From the NCBI RefSeq assembly GCF_037975245.1, contig NC_092576.1, positions 36,608,611-36,672,610 of the forward strand: DNA of 64,000 nucleotides, given 5' to 3'. Below the pieces are notes generated by a model that did not search any database, had not been told where the DNA came from, and saw only the letters and a program-made list of their open reading frames with translations. The position numbers and the translations under genes were made by a program. This DNA comes from Apostichopus japonicus (lineage: Eukaryota; Echinodermata; Holothuroidea; Aspidochirotida; Stichopodidae). Of this stretch, positions 39,801-48,706 are shown one piece after another (the stretch's first letter is position 1; every line of letters begins with the position of its first letter).

Positions 39801-42800
39801 GTTCAAACCATTCCAGTGGCCGACATTGATTGGGTTTTAGTTTCAGTCAAACTGAGGGCGCTAAATATCACTGGGCGTCATTGCCTGTTGCAGTAAACAT
39901 GTACAGATATTCATGAGTCAGAAACTTTGGGAGATATCGTTAATTTTTGATGTTGTATAATACACAGTATAGTGTACTTTGCAACAAGTTAAGTAAATTG
40001 GTGTTCTTGATGAAGTCAATCTGCTGCATTAACGACTGTCATAAGCCATCACAAACCTACATTATTTAGAAGAAAATACATATAACTGTGTACTGAGCCC
40101 ATCTTACAGAAACCAATACTACAATAAAATAAAGACAGGCTGTTTGATTGCGTACGTCATTAGAAATAGCAATAAATACAGTATCGTATAAGAAGCGATT
40201 TAAACATGAGGAGACAGAAAGGGACTTGGTTGGCAGGTCTTAGTTTTTTTTCGGTACTACGGTGGCCAAAGTGGAACACTGGAAATGTTGCTTTTTTATA
40301 CAAAAAATTCCGAATTTCAATCTCAAAATTCGGGTAATTTTTTTTTTTCTAATTTTTCACTGTTTGTAGCAACTCTGAAATGTCTACTTCTTTCACAACA
40401 AGTCGATTAACCCATCAAAATGTTGACGATGTTTGTTTGTTGTTTATTACGACCGTAAAAACGTTTTTAATTGATGTATATTATTGGAATTGTTAAATTG
40501 ATGACAAACGTTATAACCTTACCCATCAATTCAAATTTGACTTCAATGTCAGACTGCCTACATTCTGTTAAAATTGAGAAAAGTCGAAACACGACGGATG
40601 AAGATATGTATGTAAATCAATTCACACCATAAAAGAGTTGCGACTAATGATCCAACTGTATGATCTAGCACTGCCTTGTAATGCATCCTTTAATTAAACA
40701 AACAACGAAGGGCAGAAGATTAATTCTGTACCCCCATCGCGAAAAACATATTTTGAAAAGTGTTGACCTGGTATTGTGCTATGAATAGACGTCTACGAAA
40801 ACGCTGTCAATACTGACAAACACTATTAGATGGTTTGCAATGTAAGCAAACTCACACATGTATTGTAACATCGCTAAAACTTAAACACGCGCAGACTAGT
40901 TACATTGTCGGGTATTTGTGAAACTTAAGAAAAGGTCTAGTCTTTTCCTAACGATTTAGATCTTTCTTAAATGGCGAAATATCACTCGCATTTCTAAACA
41001 ACTATTTAATAAATGTCAACTACTGCAGAAAAAAAAAACAAATTAAATATTAAAATAATGTGTGATGATCTTATCGTGTTACATTGAACAGATTATAGTT
41101 TATATCAAATATTTTATATTACTTATATTATTTTATATTGTATATAATATTTCATGGTAGCTGTGTGCTAACCAGGGACTGGTACCGAACGGATATGGGG
41201 ATACATTGGGAACATATTTTTTGGTGTACAAAATGCATTCTCAAGTGAAGATCACCTACAGTATGTCTGTCTTCACCATGCTTCCCAAAATTACTTTCTA
41301 AAGAACATGTGACACCATGACCACCCAATATATTTTCAGCGAAAAGAAAGAATATGCCTCCCTAGAGACAATAAAGATCTTAGTTAAACGTACTATGGTT
41401 GATTATATTGTGTTTGTTGAAATTGTTACATTCACTAATACATCATTGATATTCTTTTATGCGTTGTAGCCTATATATTGTTTTTTAATCGTGTTTGTTT
41501 CTTACAGTTTTCTGGATTCCTGATGCTCATACGCCTGATGAACGTTATAAGCTTAATCTCGACTCTGGTATTTGGCAAGTAAGTAATCATATCATCTCCT
41601 GTATGATGATTATGTTATTATATTTGTTTTAATAACATTTCGATATGTAATTACTAGAATGAGCATGAACATACAACTGGTGTGGTACTTGAGTATCCCC
41701 AGACGTTTGTAATTCAGTGCAAGCCAATGGACACAGCATGGCTTAGTCAAAGTAACATACAGGAAGTAATAACTGTTTAATTGAGTCATACGTCGGTTAT
41801 CAGTTGATGGTTAATGAATGAGAAGAAGTATAAATAAAGATAGTACTGACATATCGGGTGAGTAGAGACAAGGAAGCAAAACACGTTGAGTGATTGGATG
41901 GAAGTTAATAGTAACCCTATATTTATAAATAGGCTATGTGTGGTTTAACTTATGTAGTTAACAAATATTACTAAACATACACTGAGTGGAGTAAAGTAAT
42001 GTAGTCAACAAATCTTACTAAATATACACTGGATGGATTAAAGGGATGTTGTCAACAAATATTGCTTAATATACACTGGATGGATTAAAGGCATGTATTC
42101 AACAAATATTGCTTAATATACACTGAGCGGATTAAAGGGATGTAGTCAACAAATATTACTAACAGAAAACTGAGCGGATTGAAGGGATTTAGTCAACAAA
42201 TAATACTAAATATACATAGTGGATTAAAGGGATGTAGTCAACAAATATTACTAATATTCACTGAGTGGATTAAAGGGATGTAGTCAACAAATATGAATAA
42301 ACATACACTGAGTGGATTAGAGTGATATCGTCAATAAATATTACTAAAGAACACTGAGTGAATTAAAGAGATGTTATAAAAAAAGTTTACAAATATACAC
42401 TGAGTGGATTAAAATGTAGTCAACAAATATTACTAAACACACACTGAGTAGTTGAGAATTATGTAGTCAACAAATATGTCAAAATTTTCACTGAATTGAT
42501 GAAACTGATTTGCAATCAATAAAGAAAGAACAAATAGGGCAGTGGGTTGATTAAAATGAACTTTAACAAATATTACTTAACAATTAAATGGTTGGTTTAA
42601 AGTGATGTACTAGGCAATCATTGCTAAATATGCAATAAATGGATTGGATTGATATAAGATTGATAAACATATTGAACAGCATAATGTAACTTATTCCACG
42701 AGCCCGATTCAAGTAGTAATGTAGTGACGTATGTTACAAGCCATTAAATGGGTATAGCATTAAGTGTAGTAACAGTCACCATGGTAAAGTGACGAAGTAT

Positions 42801-43532
42801 TATTATACTATATTACATACCTAACAGTGAGAGGTTTAAAGTCATGTAGAGAACAAATATAACTAATCAATCATTAACATATTGGTTTAAATGATGAAGT
42901 GAACACAAACTTCTCATCATCCAATGAGTAGGGTAAAGTGATAGTAATCAATCATATATCCATAACAATCCAATCAAGCACTCGGTAACTAAAGGTACAA
43001 TTAAAAAAAAAACATACGCACATATATATTTGCCTTATGAGCAACTGAAATGTCATAGTAATGCAGAAATGTCATATTAATGAATTCCCTATTAAACACA
43101 CTACATATAATTGATGGTAAGGATAAACATTTTTAATTATGATTTCCACTCTTATACATCCAAATATCTCAATTTTATGATTATCCACACCCCCCTAAAA
43201 AAATAAACATTTACAATTATTAGGCCTCATATCCACGCATTCTGGTTGCAACAGCTGTAATGTTTAGATGAGAAAAGCAGTGGCTTATTAGTAAACATTT
43301 TCTGTATATTATAATTCCACTCTTATACATCCACTTTTTTTTTTAAATTATTATAATATTAAACAAAATTCGGAAAATGATCATTATCCCTGCCCTCAAC
43401 AAGAAAATAAACAATAATAATGTAAATGACTAGGCCTAATACTAAAGCAATCTGTTTGCATGATTTTTATTCTTCTTTGTCCTGTAGAAAGTTGGATCCT
43501 GGAAGATGAATTACGCAAGTACATGTTCCTGA
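12108..43532 (+). CDS. NLR-type immune receptor: death-effector-like, NACHT and six LRR-like cassettes
   Basis: A spliced gene assembled by splice signals and matching phases. Exon 1 is 12108-12165, exon 2 is 12529-12834 and exon 3 is 13884-15412. Cassette exons follow: 16339-16544, 16883-16962, 17177-17265, 17738-17869; 18281-18483, 18870-18943, 19172-19260, 20015-20134; 20543-20745, 21129-21202, 21429-21517, 22251-22370; 23437-23639, 24049-24125, 24342-24430, 26860-26979; 30035-30243, 30981-31057, 31800-31855, 32839-32958; 34260-34468, 39667-39743, 41508-41578, 43488-43532. Every junction keeps frame, giving about 1,573 residues if the in-frame TAA at 15008 is ignored. NLRs are cytosolic pattern sensors: the NACHT ATPase drives oligomerisation, the death-fold domain recruits adaptors and the C-terminal repeats sense or inhibit. 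No signal peptide or membrane segment is evident. Ligand and partner are unknown. The TAA and a decayed exon in intron 3 leave open that this copy is a pseudogene. Confidence 0.85.
13884..15412 (+). CDS. NLR exon 3: NACHT ATPase and first LRR-type end segment, with an in-frame TAA
   Basis: Follows ctcactacag and continues the frame of exon 2. Walker A GDPGYGKST lies at 14144-14170 and Walker B VVIVLDGYDEY at 14372-14404, followed by a sensor-like VVVSTRSSS and a winged-helix-like region. This is a NACHT P-loop NTPase that binds ATP/Mg and drives assembly. A TAA at 15008-15010 interrupts the frame in a variable linker. The same frame then resumes with SELVRFYHKLFAEWYAARYL, which reads as the natural continuation, so the stop looks like a point nonsense change rather than the true end. 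The exon ends LLDIASRKK at a gtagtt donor (15413), phase 0. Its last ~43 residues match the fourth exon of the downstream cassettes. Confidence 0.88.
15008..15010 (+). other. In-frame TAA within the NACHT exon
   Basis: The stop lies between EPEE and DIHHTKK in one continuous frame. No frameshift is needed to resume homology, and no convincing small intron could remove it. It could be a null allele, a pseudogene mutation or a sequencing error. Confidence 0.85.
15442..16045 (+). pseudogene. Decayed LRR-type coding stretch inside NLR intron 3
   Basis: From 15445 a 94-codon frame reads PYPEEIQAMAHSAFVIP, VEYKYIEFVCQIS and KCIDPNYYDSTVT, then stops at 15727-15729. A +1 shift continues it with LWSLYGVKHDDLLGL, with stops at 15800 and 15866. 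The same frame then gives STLSYLDVSFCQI, an LRR-like strand motif, and ends at a good gtaagt donor (16046). The sequence looks protein-like rather than random. It resembles coding LRR sequence of a related receptor that has picked up frame breaks. It lies in the intron between exon 3 and the first cassette, in a frame different from exon 3. Confidence 0.5.
16339..17869 (+). CDS. NLR LRR-like cassette 1 (four exons)
   Basis: Exons at 16339-16544 (206 bp), 16883-16962 (80), 17177-17265 (89) and 17738-17869 (132) give 169 codons. Exon 1 carries VTLESGLSLPVLLSIRKLVF and VVQYGQRCLQLKTL, an alternating hydrophobic LRR-like pattern. Exon 3 carries SSGKWRLSS. Exon 4 carries CSGGMALRRTDSRLLQRA and ends IASRHK, closely matching the end of NACHT exon 3. 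Boundary phases run 0-2-1-0-0. The third exon could end at either of two adjacent GT donors; only the second (17266) keeps frame. These repeats are LRR-like but lack a clean LxxLxLxxN consensus. Confidence 0.8.
18281..20134 (+). CDS. NLR LRR-like cassette 2 (four exons, duplicated)
   Basis: Exons at 18281-18483 (203 bp), 18870-18943 (74), 19172-19260 (89) and 20015-20134 (120) give 162 codons. Markers are IPLSCLVLDTFREAEQHS, FTQKQVVGLLCYAQKCQKL, FIDCLVPLCFPNDSL, LWKPGEQELELNFTRGRW and KMCSGTVTLNTNDTEEYHRS. Phases match cassette 1. It is the upstream member of the tandem duplication with cassette 3. A long G run (19831-19842) lies in its third intron. Confidence 0.85.
20543..22370 (+). CDS. 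NLR LRR-like cassette 3 (near-identical to cassette 2)
   Basis: Exons at 20543-20745 (203 bp), 21129-21202 (74), 21429-21517 (89) and 22251-22370 (120) give 162 codons. By eye, exon 1 differs from cassette 2 at 6 sites and exon 2 at 3 sites; exon 3 is identical and exon 4 differs at 12 sites. All splice sites are kept. An A run near 21935-21952 replaces a shorter one in cassette 2. Confidence 0.87.
23437..26979 (+). CDS. NLR LRR-like cassette 4 (four exons)
   Basis: Exons at 23437-23639 (203 bp), 24049-24125 (77), 24342-24430 (89) and 26860-26979 (120) give 163 codons. Markers are LPTLKELQIKTNLGKEFTQ, LFCFAQQCQQLKTL, LVDCLLPLSLPIGSLSSL, SSRGKWVLNSKEG and LLLDIASSHN. The CxxLKxLxLxDCLLP stretch across the exon 1/2 junction is the most LRR-like part. 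The first donor (gttagt) is slightly off consensus. The third intron is long (2.4 kb) and contains a TTAA repeat near 24770 and a low-complexity G stretch near 24910. Confidence 0.83.
26980..30034 (+). other. 3.1-kb NLR intron with a cluster of TAGGCCTA-type palindromes
   Basis: Intron between cassettes 4 and 5. Between 28028 and 29450 it holds many AGGCCTA/CCTAGG palindromes (near 28028, 28050, 28160, 28580, 28705, 28845, 29012, 29075 and 29442) and is richer in CpG than its neighbours. No exon or transposon coding was recognised; the minus-strand 83-codon frame at 29267-29518 has no family features. Confidence 0.6.
30035..32958 (+). CDS. NLR LRR-like cassette 5 (four exons, short third exon)
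   Basis: Exons at 30035-30243 (209 bp), 30981-31057 (77), 31800-31855 (56) and 32839-32958 (120) give 154 codons. Markers are CLEWSFSGFVGEDIRLESGL, FTEEEVIGLINYG, LVNCKLPSSI, LISGTWRK and EMCSGNLIIHRDISESIQRS. The third exon is 33 bp shorter than in cassettes 1-4 but keeps phase 1 to 0. Confidence 0.82.
34260..43532 (+). CDS. NLR LRR-like cassette 6 and terminal exon
   Basis: Exons at 34260-34468 (209 bp), 39667-39743 (77), 41508-41578 (71) and a terminal exon at 43488-43532 (45 bp). The first carries SLVWSFSKIDEDGN and SGLSLPILTSIERMNI. The second carries LYDCLLPSSIPVGPSLSTL. The third carries VFWIPDAHTPDERYKLNLDS. The usual fourth exon is absent: after phase 0 the last exon adds only KVGSWKMNYASTCS and a TGA at 43530-43532. 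Introns here are very long (5.2, 1.8 and 1.9 kb) and filled with tandem and dispersed repeats. The terminal exon is the least certain call, because it is short and has no homologue in the other cassettes. Confidence 0.7.
34910..36140. repeat. Diverged tandem duplication inside a long NLR intron
   Basis: The block starting catcatcttagagtatgaaaa at 34918 recurs at 35664. The block with actcagcaag and gtaatactattattgtccg at 35425 recurs at 35895. The offsets (about 745 and 475 bp) show one tandem duplication with a later internal deletion in the second copy. C-rich and CA-rich tracts surround it. Confidence 0.8.
37560..37880. repeat. Dispersed repeat, copy 1 (partner at 47070-47335)
   Basis: Shares in order acgtgcctaga (37693), actaatgaaatc (37725), gaaatagcgcata (37776) and tctactttcctt (37819) with the copy at 47 kb, same orientation. 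This copy ends in a G run at 37855-37874. Confidence 0.8.
37980..39560. repeat. Two diverged copies of a ~1.1-kb unit in an NLR intron
   Basis: The segment from agcaaatctttgcat (37989) through ccaattgagggc (38269) is matched by agcaaataattgcat (39103) through ccaattgagggc (39354), with further weak similarity downstream. Both copies have an acceptor-like pyrimidine tract plus CAG before (G/A)TAGAGTTG. They could be relics of a cassette exon, but both readings stop after about 15-20 codons. Confidence 0.65.
41941..42480. repeat. 47-bp minisatellite in the last NLR intron
   Basis: About eleven copies of a 47-bp unit containing cactgagtggattaaaggga and tgtagtcaacaaatattact. It decays into recognisable but scrambled units up to about 42900. 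Confidence 0.93.
43115..43460. repeat. Tandem duplication of ~180 bp before the terminal NLR exon
   Basis: tccactcttatacatcca occurs at 43147 and 43316, with similar flanks (taaacattt upstream, aggcctaata/aggcctcata downstream). The copies are diverged. Confidence 0.65.
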
Positions 43533-44430
43533 AGACAACCTGTTCTGATCCTGCTGGAGTTAATATACACCACTCAGTTCATCGACAATAGCTTTTCCGA
43601 GGTTTACACAAAACAAGTTGGGAAGGTACTGGGAAACTTCAAAGGGAATTCTGGTCTCTATATATAATTGTGACGTTGTTACAACATTGGCCATCGTCCT
43701 CTTTAAATCTTTCTCTGTGCTTTAATCACCATCGCTGTTTTCATATACTATGTGTCGATATTTGTTTACATTTCTTGCTTAGGATACTGTGAGTTATGTA
43801 GTTAAGTTTAAACCATCTTACTTGTTTTTAACTCTCTCGATTTTATGCTGAGATTATCAAATTTGTTTATTCTGTTAAGCAATTGTTTCTTGTATCACTG
43901 CATGGATATTTCTTCTGTCAATTATATCGAATGAACCATTTATGTCAGAATGACGTGTTTATCAATAAGTTATACCAGAAAAGAATACACAAAATATTTG
44001 GGAAAAAAACTTGTTTATCGAATTGTACTTGATGGAGTAATTACAAAGAAAATGGAATTTTGATGATTTTGGCTGCCTCGATTTTCGAGATTTCACATTG
44101 TGACTTAGGTAAAGTTTGAAAGAAGGTTACGTAACACTGTAGATACAGTTAAAGTTCGTGGTAGTATTAGAAAGACGGTAATTTAACCTTTTCAAAGTGT
44201 AACCGTGGTTGTCACATAAGTACAGTACAAACACCACATATCATGAAACCAGGAATCTTGAAAGAAAGAACACTGATCCAACAGTATTTATGTAGTTTAT
44301 CTCCGTGTTGATTAATTTAGAGGTACATATTGTGTCATGATAATTATAGTGATTCTATAACGAGAATCGATGCGTGAGTGGTTATGGATAGTGTCAGTAA
44401 GTAAATAAAGAAACTGCATATGGTGGAGAG
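43533..44430 (+). other. Probable NLR 3' UTR with poly(A) signal
   Basis: Non-coding sequence after the TGA. A canonical AATAAA lies at 44404-44409, about 870 bases downstream. Use of this signal is inferred. Confidence 0.45.
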
Positions 44431-46740
44431 GTTATGGAGACTTAATTACGTCATGGAAATGTCCAGACTGAGGCATGTCTTTTCAACTCTTGGAAATCTA
44501 TAAGTATGTTTTAATTTAAAGCAAATAGAATAACTAAACTTGACGCGAAATTTGGAAACAAAATTGTACAAAAGATGAATAGTGACATATGGATATCAGA
44601 GTATGTGAATGGTGAGATATGTATTTTTTGTATTATAGTAAACAATTAAGTCAGTTTCTGTACAATAATGAATTTAATATTAAATAATTTGGAGTATCCA
44701 TTTCTTTAGTTTACTACTCGTGATATAATTTCTAAGGGGGACGAATTCATGAGCGTTGTTAAAGTTTTAGTACTTGTTAGCCAAATTAAAACTTCGACCT
44801 TTCCAGCTTACTGCACTAAAAGTTAGAGAAATGACGTGGTTACATGAATTTTTCATATCAAAAGATATTAGTTGCATTGAGTTATCTGTCGTTTACAAGC
44901 TTGAGCAGAATAAAAATTGCCAGCTTTGTTAACGAGTCCGTAGATTAAACAAACTTTAATCAAAATTTGCAAGCCCCGCCTAAATGATGATGCGCCAATC
45001 AAACCTCTCTGTTTTGTTTACGACCGTTCGGCAGTAGTGTAATGAACATGCTGACATGGGCGGTTGCAGTGATTTTAAGGTATATCGTTCGCGTCATAAG
45101 GGTAACAGAAAATAAATTTATTTCTTTCGATTGCGACAGCTTTTCTCTATTAACCCATCTGGTCAGAGTGCACGTAGAATAACAACATTGAATCTACTTC
45201 GGAAGTTTGTTTTCCTAAATTCATCATCAAGTCAGGTATTGTGACTTAAACATAAAGTTTTTTGTTTTTGTTTTTATGTGTTGTGCATATTTCATACTTT
45301 AAATTAAGAAGTGCAAACATTATGAGGGTTTATCGGAACATCAACGCTTCTGTAACATATCCATTCTTCGTTGCGTAGAAAATTTTTACAACAATGAATA
45401 CAAATATTAATATGTGATTGCATTTGATTTGTACTATAGCCTTACCTGTAAATTTACTTACCTTTGACTTTGACTGGTTTCCCAGAACCACTTGTTAGGA
45501 TTGCATATGATCGGTTGTCATATTTAGAGATATTTATGCTTCTCTGATTGGTGGAAAGTGAACATGTGATGGTTATATATGCAAACTTTATTTCACCACC
45601 GACGGTTTTTCATTGTATGCCAAACCATAACTTTTAATAAAAGTAAACTAAATCATCTGTACAGTTGTTATTAACACATTATTGACACGATATCACCAAA
45701 CTTTAAACCAAGGCCTTACTGAACCGGAGTTGAAGCTAATAGACCCGGTTAGAATTGTTCTCTATGGATGTGTGTAAGTGTATAATTGAGCAGGGATGCC
45801 TAACTATACGGAACTGGTCGATGAGGGCAATGGACGATTCATGTTACATGGCATGGTGGGGACTCACGTATGTCCTGACGAGGTATTGGTGTCAGGGAAC
45901 TTGACCCGCAGCGTCAATAGCCATATTGGACAGAACAAACAGTCTATGCAAATTAGGTGAATGCGTGGTGTGTCGGTCACCGTTAATGATGTGCTGTGTA
46001 GCTTCCTCATTGTGTTACCACGTGACACCTGTGCACTCTTTCAGTGCCGTGCGCAAAGGAGCACCTGGGAAATTCTATCTCCTCATATCGTATGTCGGAA
46101 AAAAAAAATTGCAGTCGGGTATTTAAACATTCAGCTAGGGAAAATTAGTTCCCAACTCCGGGTGCACCCCTTACACCTACCCACCCCTTTTCAACCTCAC
46201 ACAAAATAGTAATTATCATAACCTTGGTTTTATAAAGATATTAATATAGAACTTACTTATAATTTGAATAAATGCACCATTGCACGTCTAAACTTTGAAT
46301 TTCTGCTGGATCGGAGATGGGGGGGGGGGGGAGGTGTGAAAGGGCCAGTATAACCCTTACATGTGAGTAGGCTTTAAACATGCGATTGAGAAGAGATTTT
46401 GAATTTCCCCACCCCCTGCTAAAACCCCCTGTGTGCTTCCTAACTGGTTGTAAGTGTCGTGTCGTTCAGACGAACAATACATTGTTAAAGTGGTGTTACA
46501 TAGATGTGTGACTGTTTAATAACTGTTCATCGTAGCCATAGACAAAACAAAACAAATGGAAAATGGAAATGACGTAAATGCAATCTGATTGTATTACATC
46601 CAACACAAAAGATAACTTAAACATAATGCTAGAAAGTGTTTTATATTTGACGTCACTTATATAAAAAAAAAACAGCGGTACACAGTTTTAAAGACGTGAT
46701 CTCATTGGTCGAACTGCTCAATAAAAGTTTTTTTCAAGGC
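44431..46740. other. No gene recognised
   Basis: Intergenic sequence. Two overlapping short frames at 45926-46209 have no family features. Homopolymer G tract near 46320. Confidence 0.6.
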
Positions 46741-47069
46741 CAAGGCGTAGGGAGAACATTTCGGAGGGGGGGGGGGAAGCAGTTGAGGAACATCAAGAAA
46801 CATACAATGTTTCATAGTGATGCTTTTTGCTATGCGCATATACCAGAGCCGTTTTAAAGAATATTTTAGTGGGAGGGGCGAGGATCATTTCCAACAAGGG
46901 ACAATGACACTATCTAACCGGAGCGCCAACATTGCGTTAGCTGGCGTGTAGCTTAGCAAGGACATATATTTTGCCAAATAATGCCTCCCAAATTAAAAGA
47001 AATGCCGCACTTCCCAGGCCCTGTAAGTTGCATCTTAACATTCGTTATTTTAAGATCTCACCTTTAGAA

Positions 47070-47335
47070 ATTTACAAAACATGCACGATCTTGCATATAT
47101 GTGATGAGCGGTTAAAATTAATCCTGTGTTCCTTTCGAACGACATTCCTGAAAATACGTGCCTAGATTCTTGTAATTGCACTCTACTTACTAATGAAATC
47201 GGAATAAATGATATGAACATTTCGCTATAACTAACTGAAATAGCGCATACTGTCCAGGCGTTCACATAATCATATGCCTACTTTCTTTGTGGGAGTGAAC
47301 ATCTAAGGTGCTGCCCCCCCCCCCCCCCCATATCC
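47070..47335. repeat. Dispersed repeat, copy 2 (partner at 37560-37880)
   Basis: Same ordered landmarks as copy 1 (acgtgcctaga at 47156, actaatgaaatc at 47191, gaaatagcgcata at 47237). It ends in a C run (47313-47329) where copy 1 ends in a G run. Confidence 0.8.
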
Positions 47336-47845
47336 GCACATCAAGGCCTTGCTAAATCTCTTACTTATTTCTGATCACCTCTATTTACCAATTCGCGAAG
47401 TTTCATTAGTTAAAGGTTGCCTAAGGAAATGCAACACTTCGCAGAGTAATTGATGCGTTACAAAGTGGCAAGATATCGTTTTGCAAACGTTATAGTTTTA
47501 TATTGCGTAGAAATTGAAATGTTATTCTCAGAGTCTAGAAAGTTATGGCTTAGTTGATGTTTTCTTTGTGATGCGATGTTCGTATGAGCTTATTTACGTG
47601 GACGTGAACTTTCCATGTAAATTACCCCTTTCTGATACACCTAGTTTCATGTGGCTCTTACTAGGATAATCCATTTCTCCGGCTTTAACATAAATGCAAA
47701 TGCATAATTCGTGTTTGAAGACTGCACGTTTTAGAAAATATTCCCGTGGTCGTTATTTGAATACGTAACTTGTATCACACGAGGATCATTATGTATATAT
47801 CCAGGGGCGTCGGAAGGTATTTGGGATTGGTACGGCAGATCAGAG

Positions 47846-48290
47846 CAGGCGCGGATCCAGAGGGGGTCCAGGGCGTCCGGACCCCCCTGCTCTTGGCCAA
47901 AAAAAAAAAAAAAAGAGAGAGAAAAAAATAATTAAATTAAACGCCAATTTTAAACATGTAGGACGTCAGAAGGGTGGTTATCCTTACATGTCAGCCAGGT
48001 GTGTCTTTTCCGTCAAATGAACTATAGTGTGCACGCGTGCTACACGTGCCAAAACTGCCTAAAAATCTCAATTTTCAGACCGAAAAGATAACTCGTATAC
48101 GGGTGCAGATACATTTCGAGTGAGTTTTTGTAGGTGCTTTGTATGGCTAAATTGACGGGGGTTCCATGTTGTACTTAAATATTGGGATTAAAGGATTTCA
48201 CATTGGTTAGAGGGAAACCCACTCCCCTTAGACCCTAGGATAACTGGAGGCCAAACCCCTTAACCTTCCAGAATTCTGGATCCGGCCCTG
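47846..48290. mobile_element. hAT-like MITE with imperfect 8-bp target duplication
   Basis: The 5' end CAGGCGCGGATCCAGA and 3' end TTCTGGATCCGGCCCTG are near-perfect inverted repeats. Flanks are gatcagag (47838-47845) and catcagac (48291-48298), sharing 6 of 8 bases. A CAGGGGCGG-type end and 8-bp target site are typical of hAT elements. No transposase inside. Confidence 0.65.
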
Positions 48291-48399
48291 CATCAGACAG
48301 TGGTGACGGAATGGGAGGGGGTTTTGGGGGCTAAAGGCATTATGATGTTTGTATCATCTCAACTCATCTGATATGTATTACCATATTTCATATAATCTT

Positions 48400-48520
48400 C
48401 TGGTACGCTCCGCGCCAACCGATGGTGGCGCTCCGCTTAGATAGTCTTACGTTCAGGCGCGACTGGACCAGTCAGACCCCCCCCCCCTGTCACAATCCTG
48501 CATCCGCCCCTGCAGAGTGT
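48400..48520. mobile_element. Remnant of a second hAT-like MITE
   Basis: Contains cgccaaccgatggtggcgct (48413), shared exactly with the intact MITE at 61395-62016, and ends in gcatccgcccctg, a hAT-type terminus. The matching 5' end may be caggggcgtcggaagg at 47803, which would make the 47846-48290 element nested within it. Confidence 0.5.
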
Positions 48521-48563
48521 GCCCATCTATCATAATTATCGGGGGACGTTTGGTAGGTCAAAA

Positions 48564-48598
48564 TACGCTACGCGCCACCGTGGTTGGCGCGTAGCGTA
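48564..48598. repeat. Perfect 14-bp hairpin
   Basis: tacgctacgcgcca (48564-48577), a 7-nt loop, then tggcgcgtagcgta (48585-48598). GC-rich and free of mismatches. It may belong to a MITE. Confidence 0.9.
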
Positions 48599-48706
48599 AT
48601 GTTGAATAAATGCCTCCCACCCCTGCCATGCCAGAGTAGTCACGTTTAGCCTACTTGCTAATTGTTTCATTTTGGTTCTTTATTTTTGGCCATTTTTTTT
48701 TTCTTA

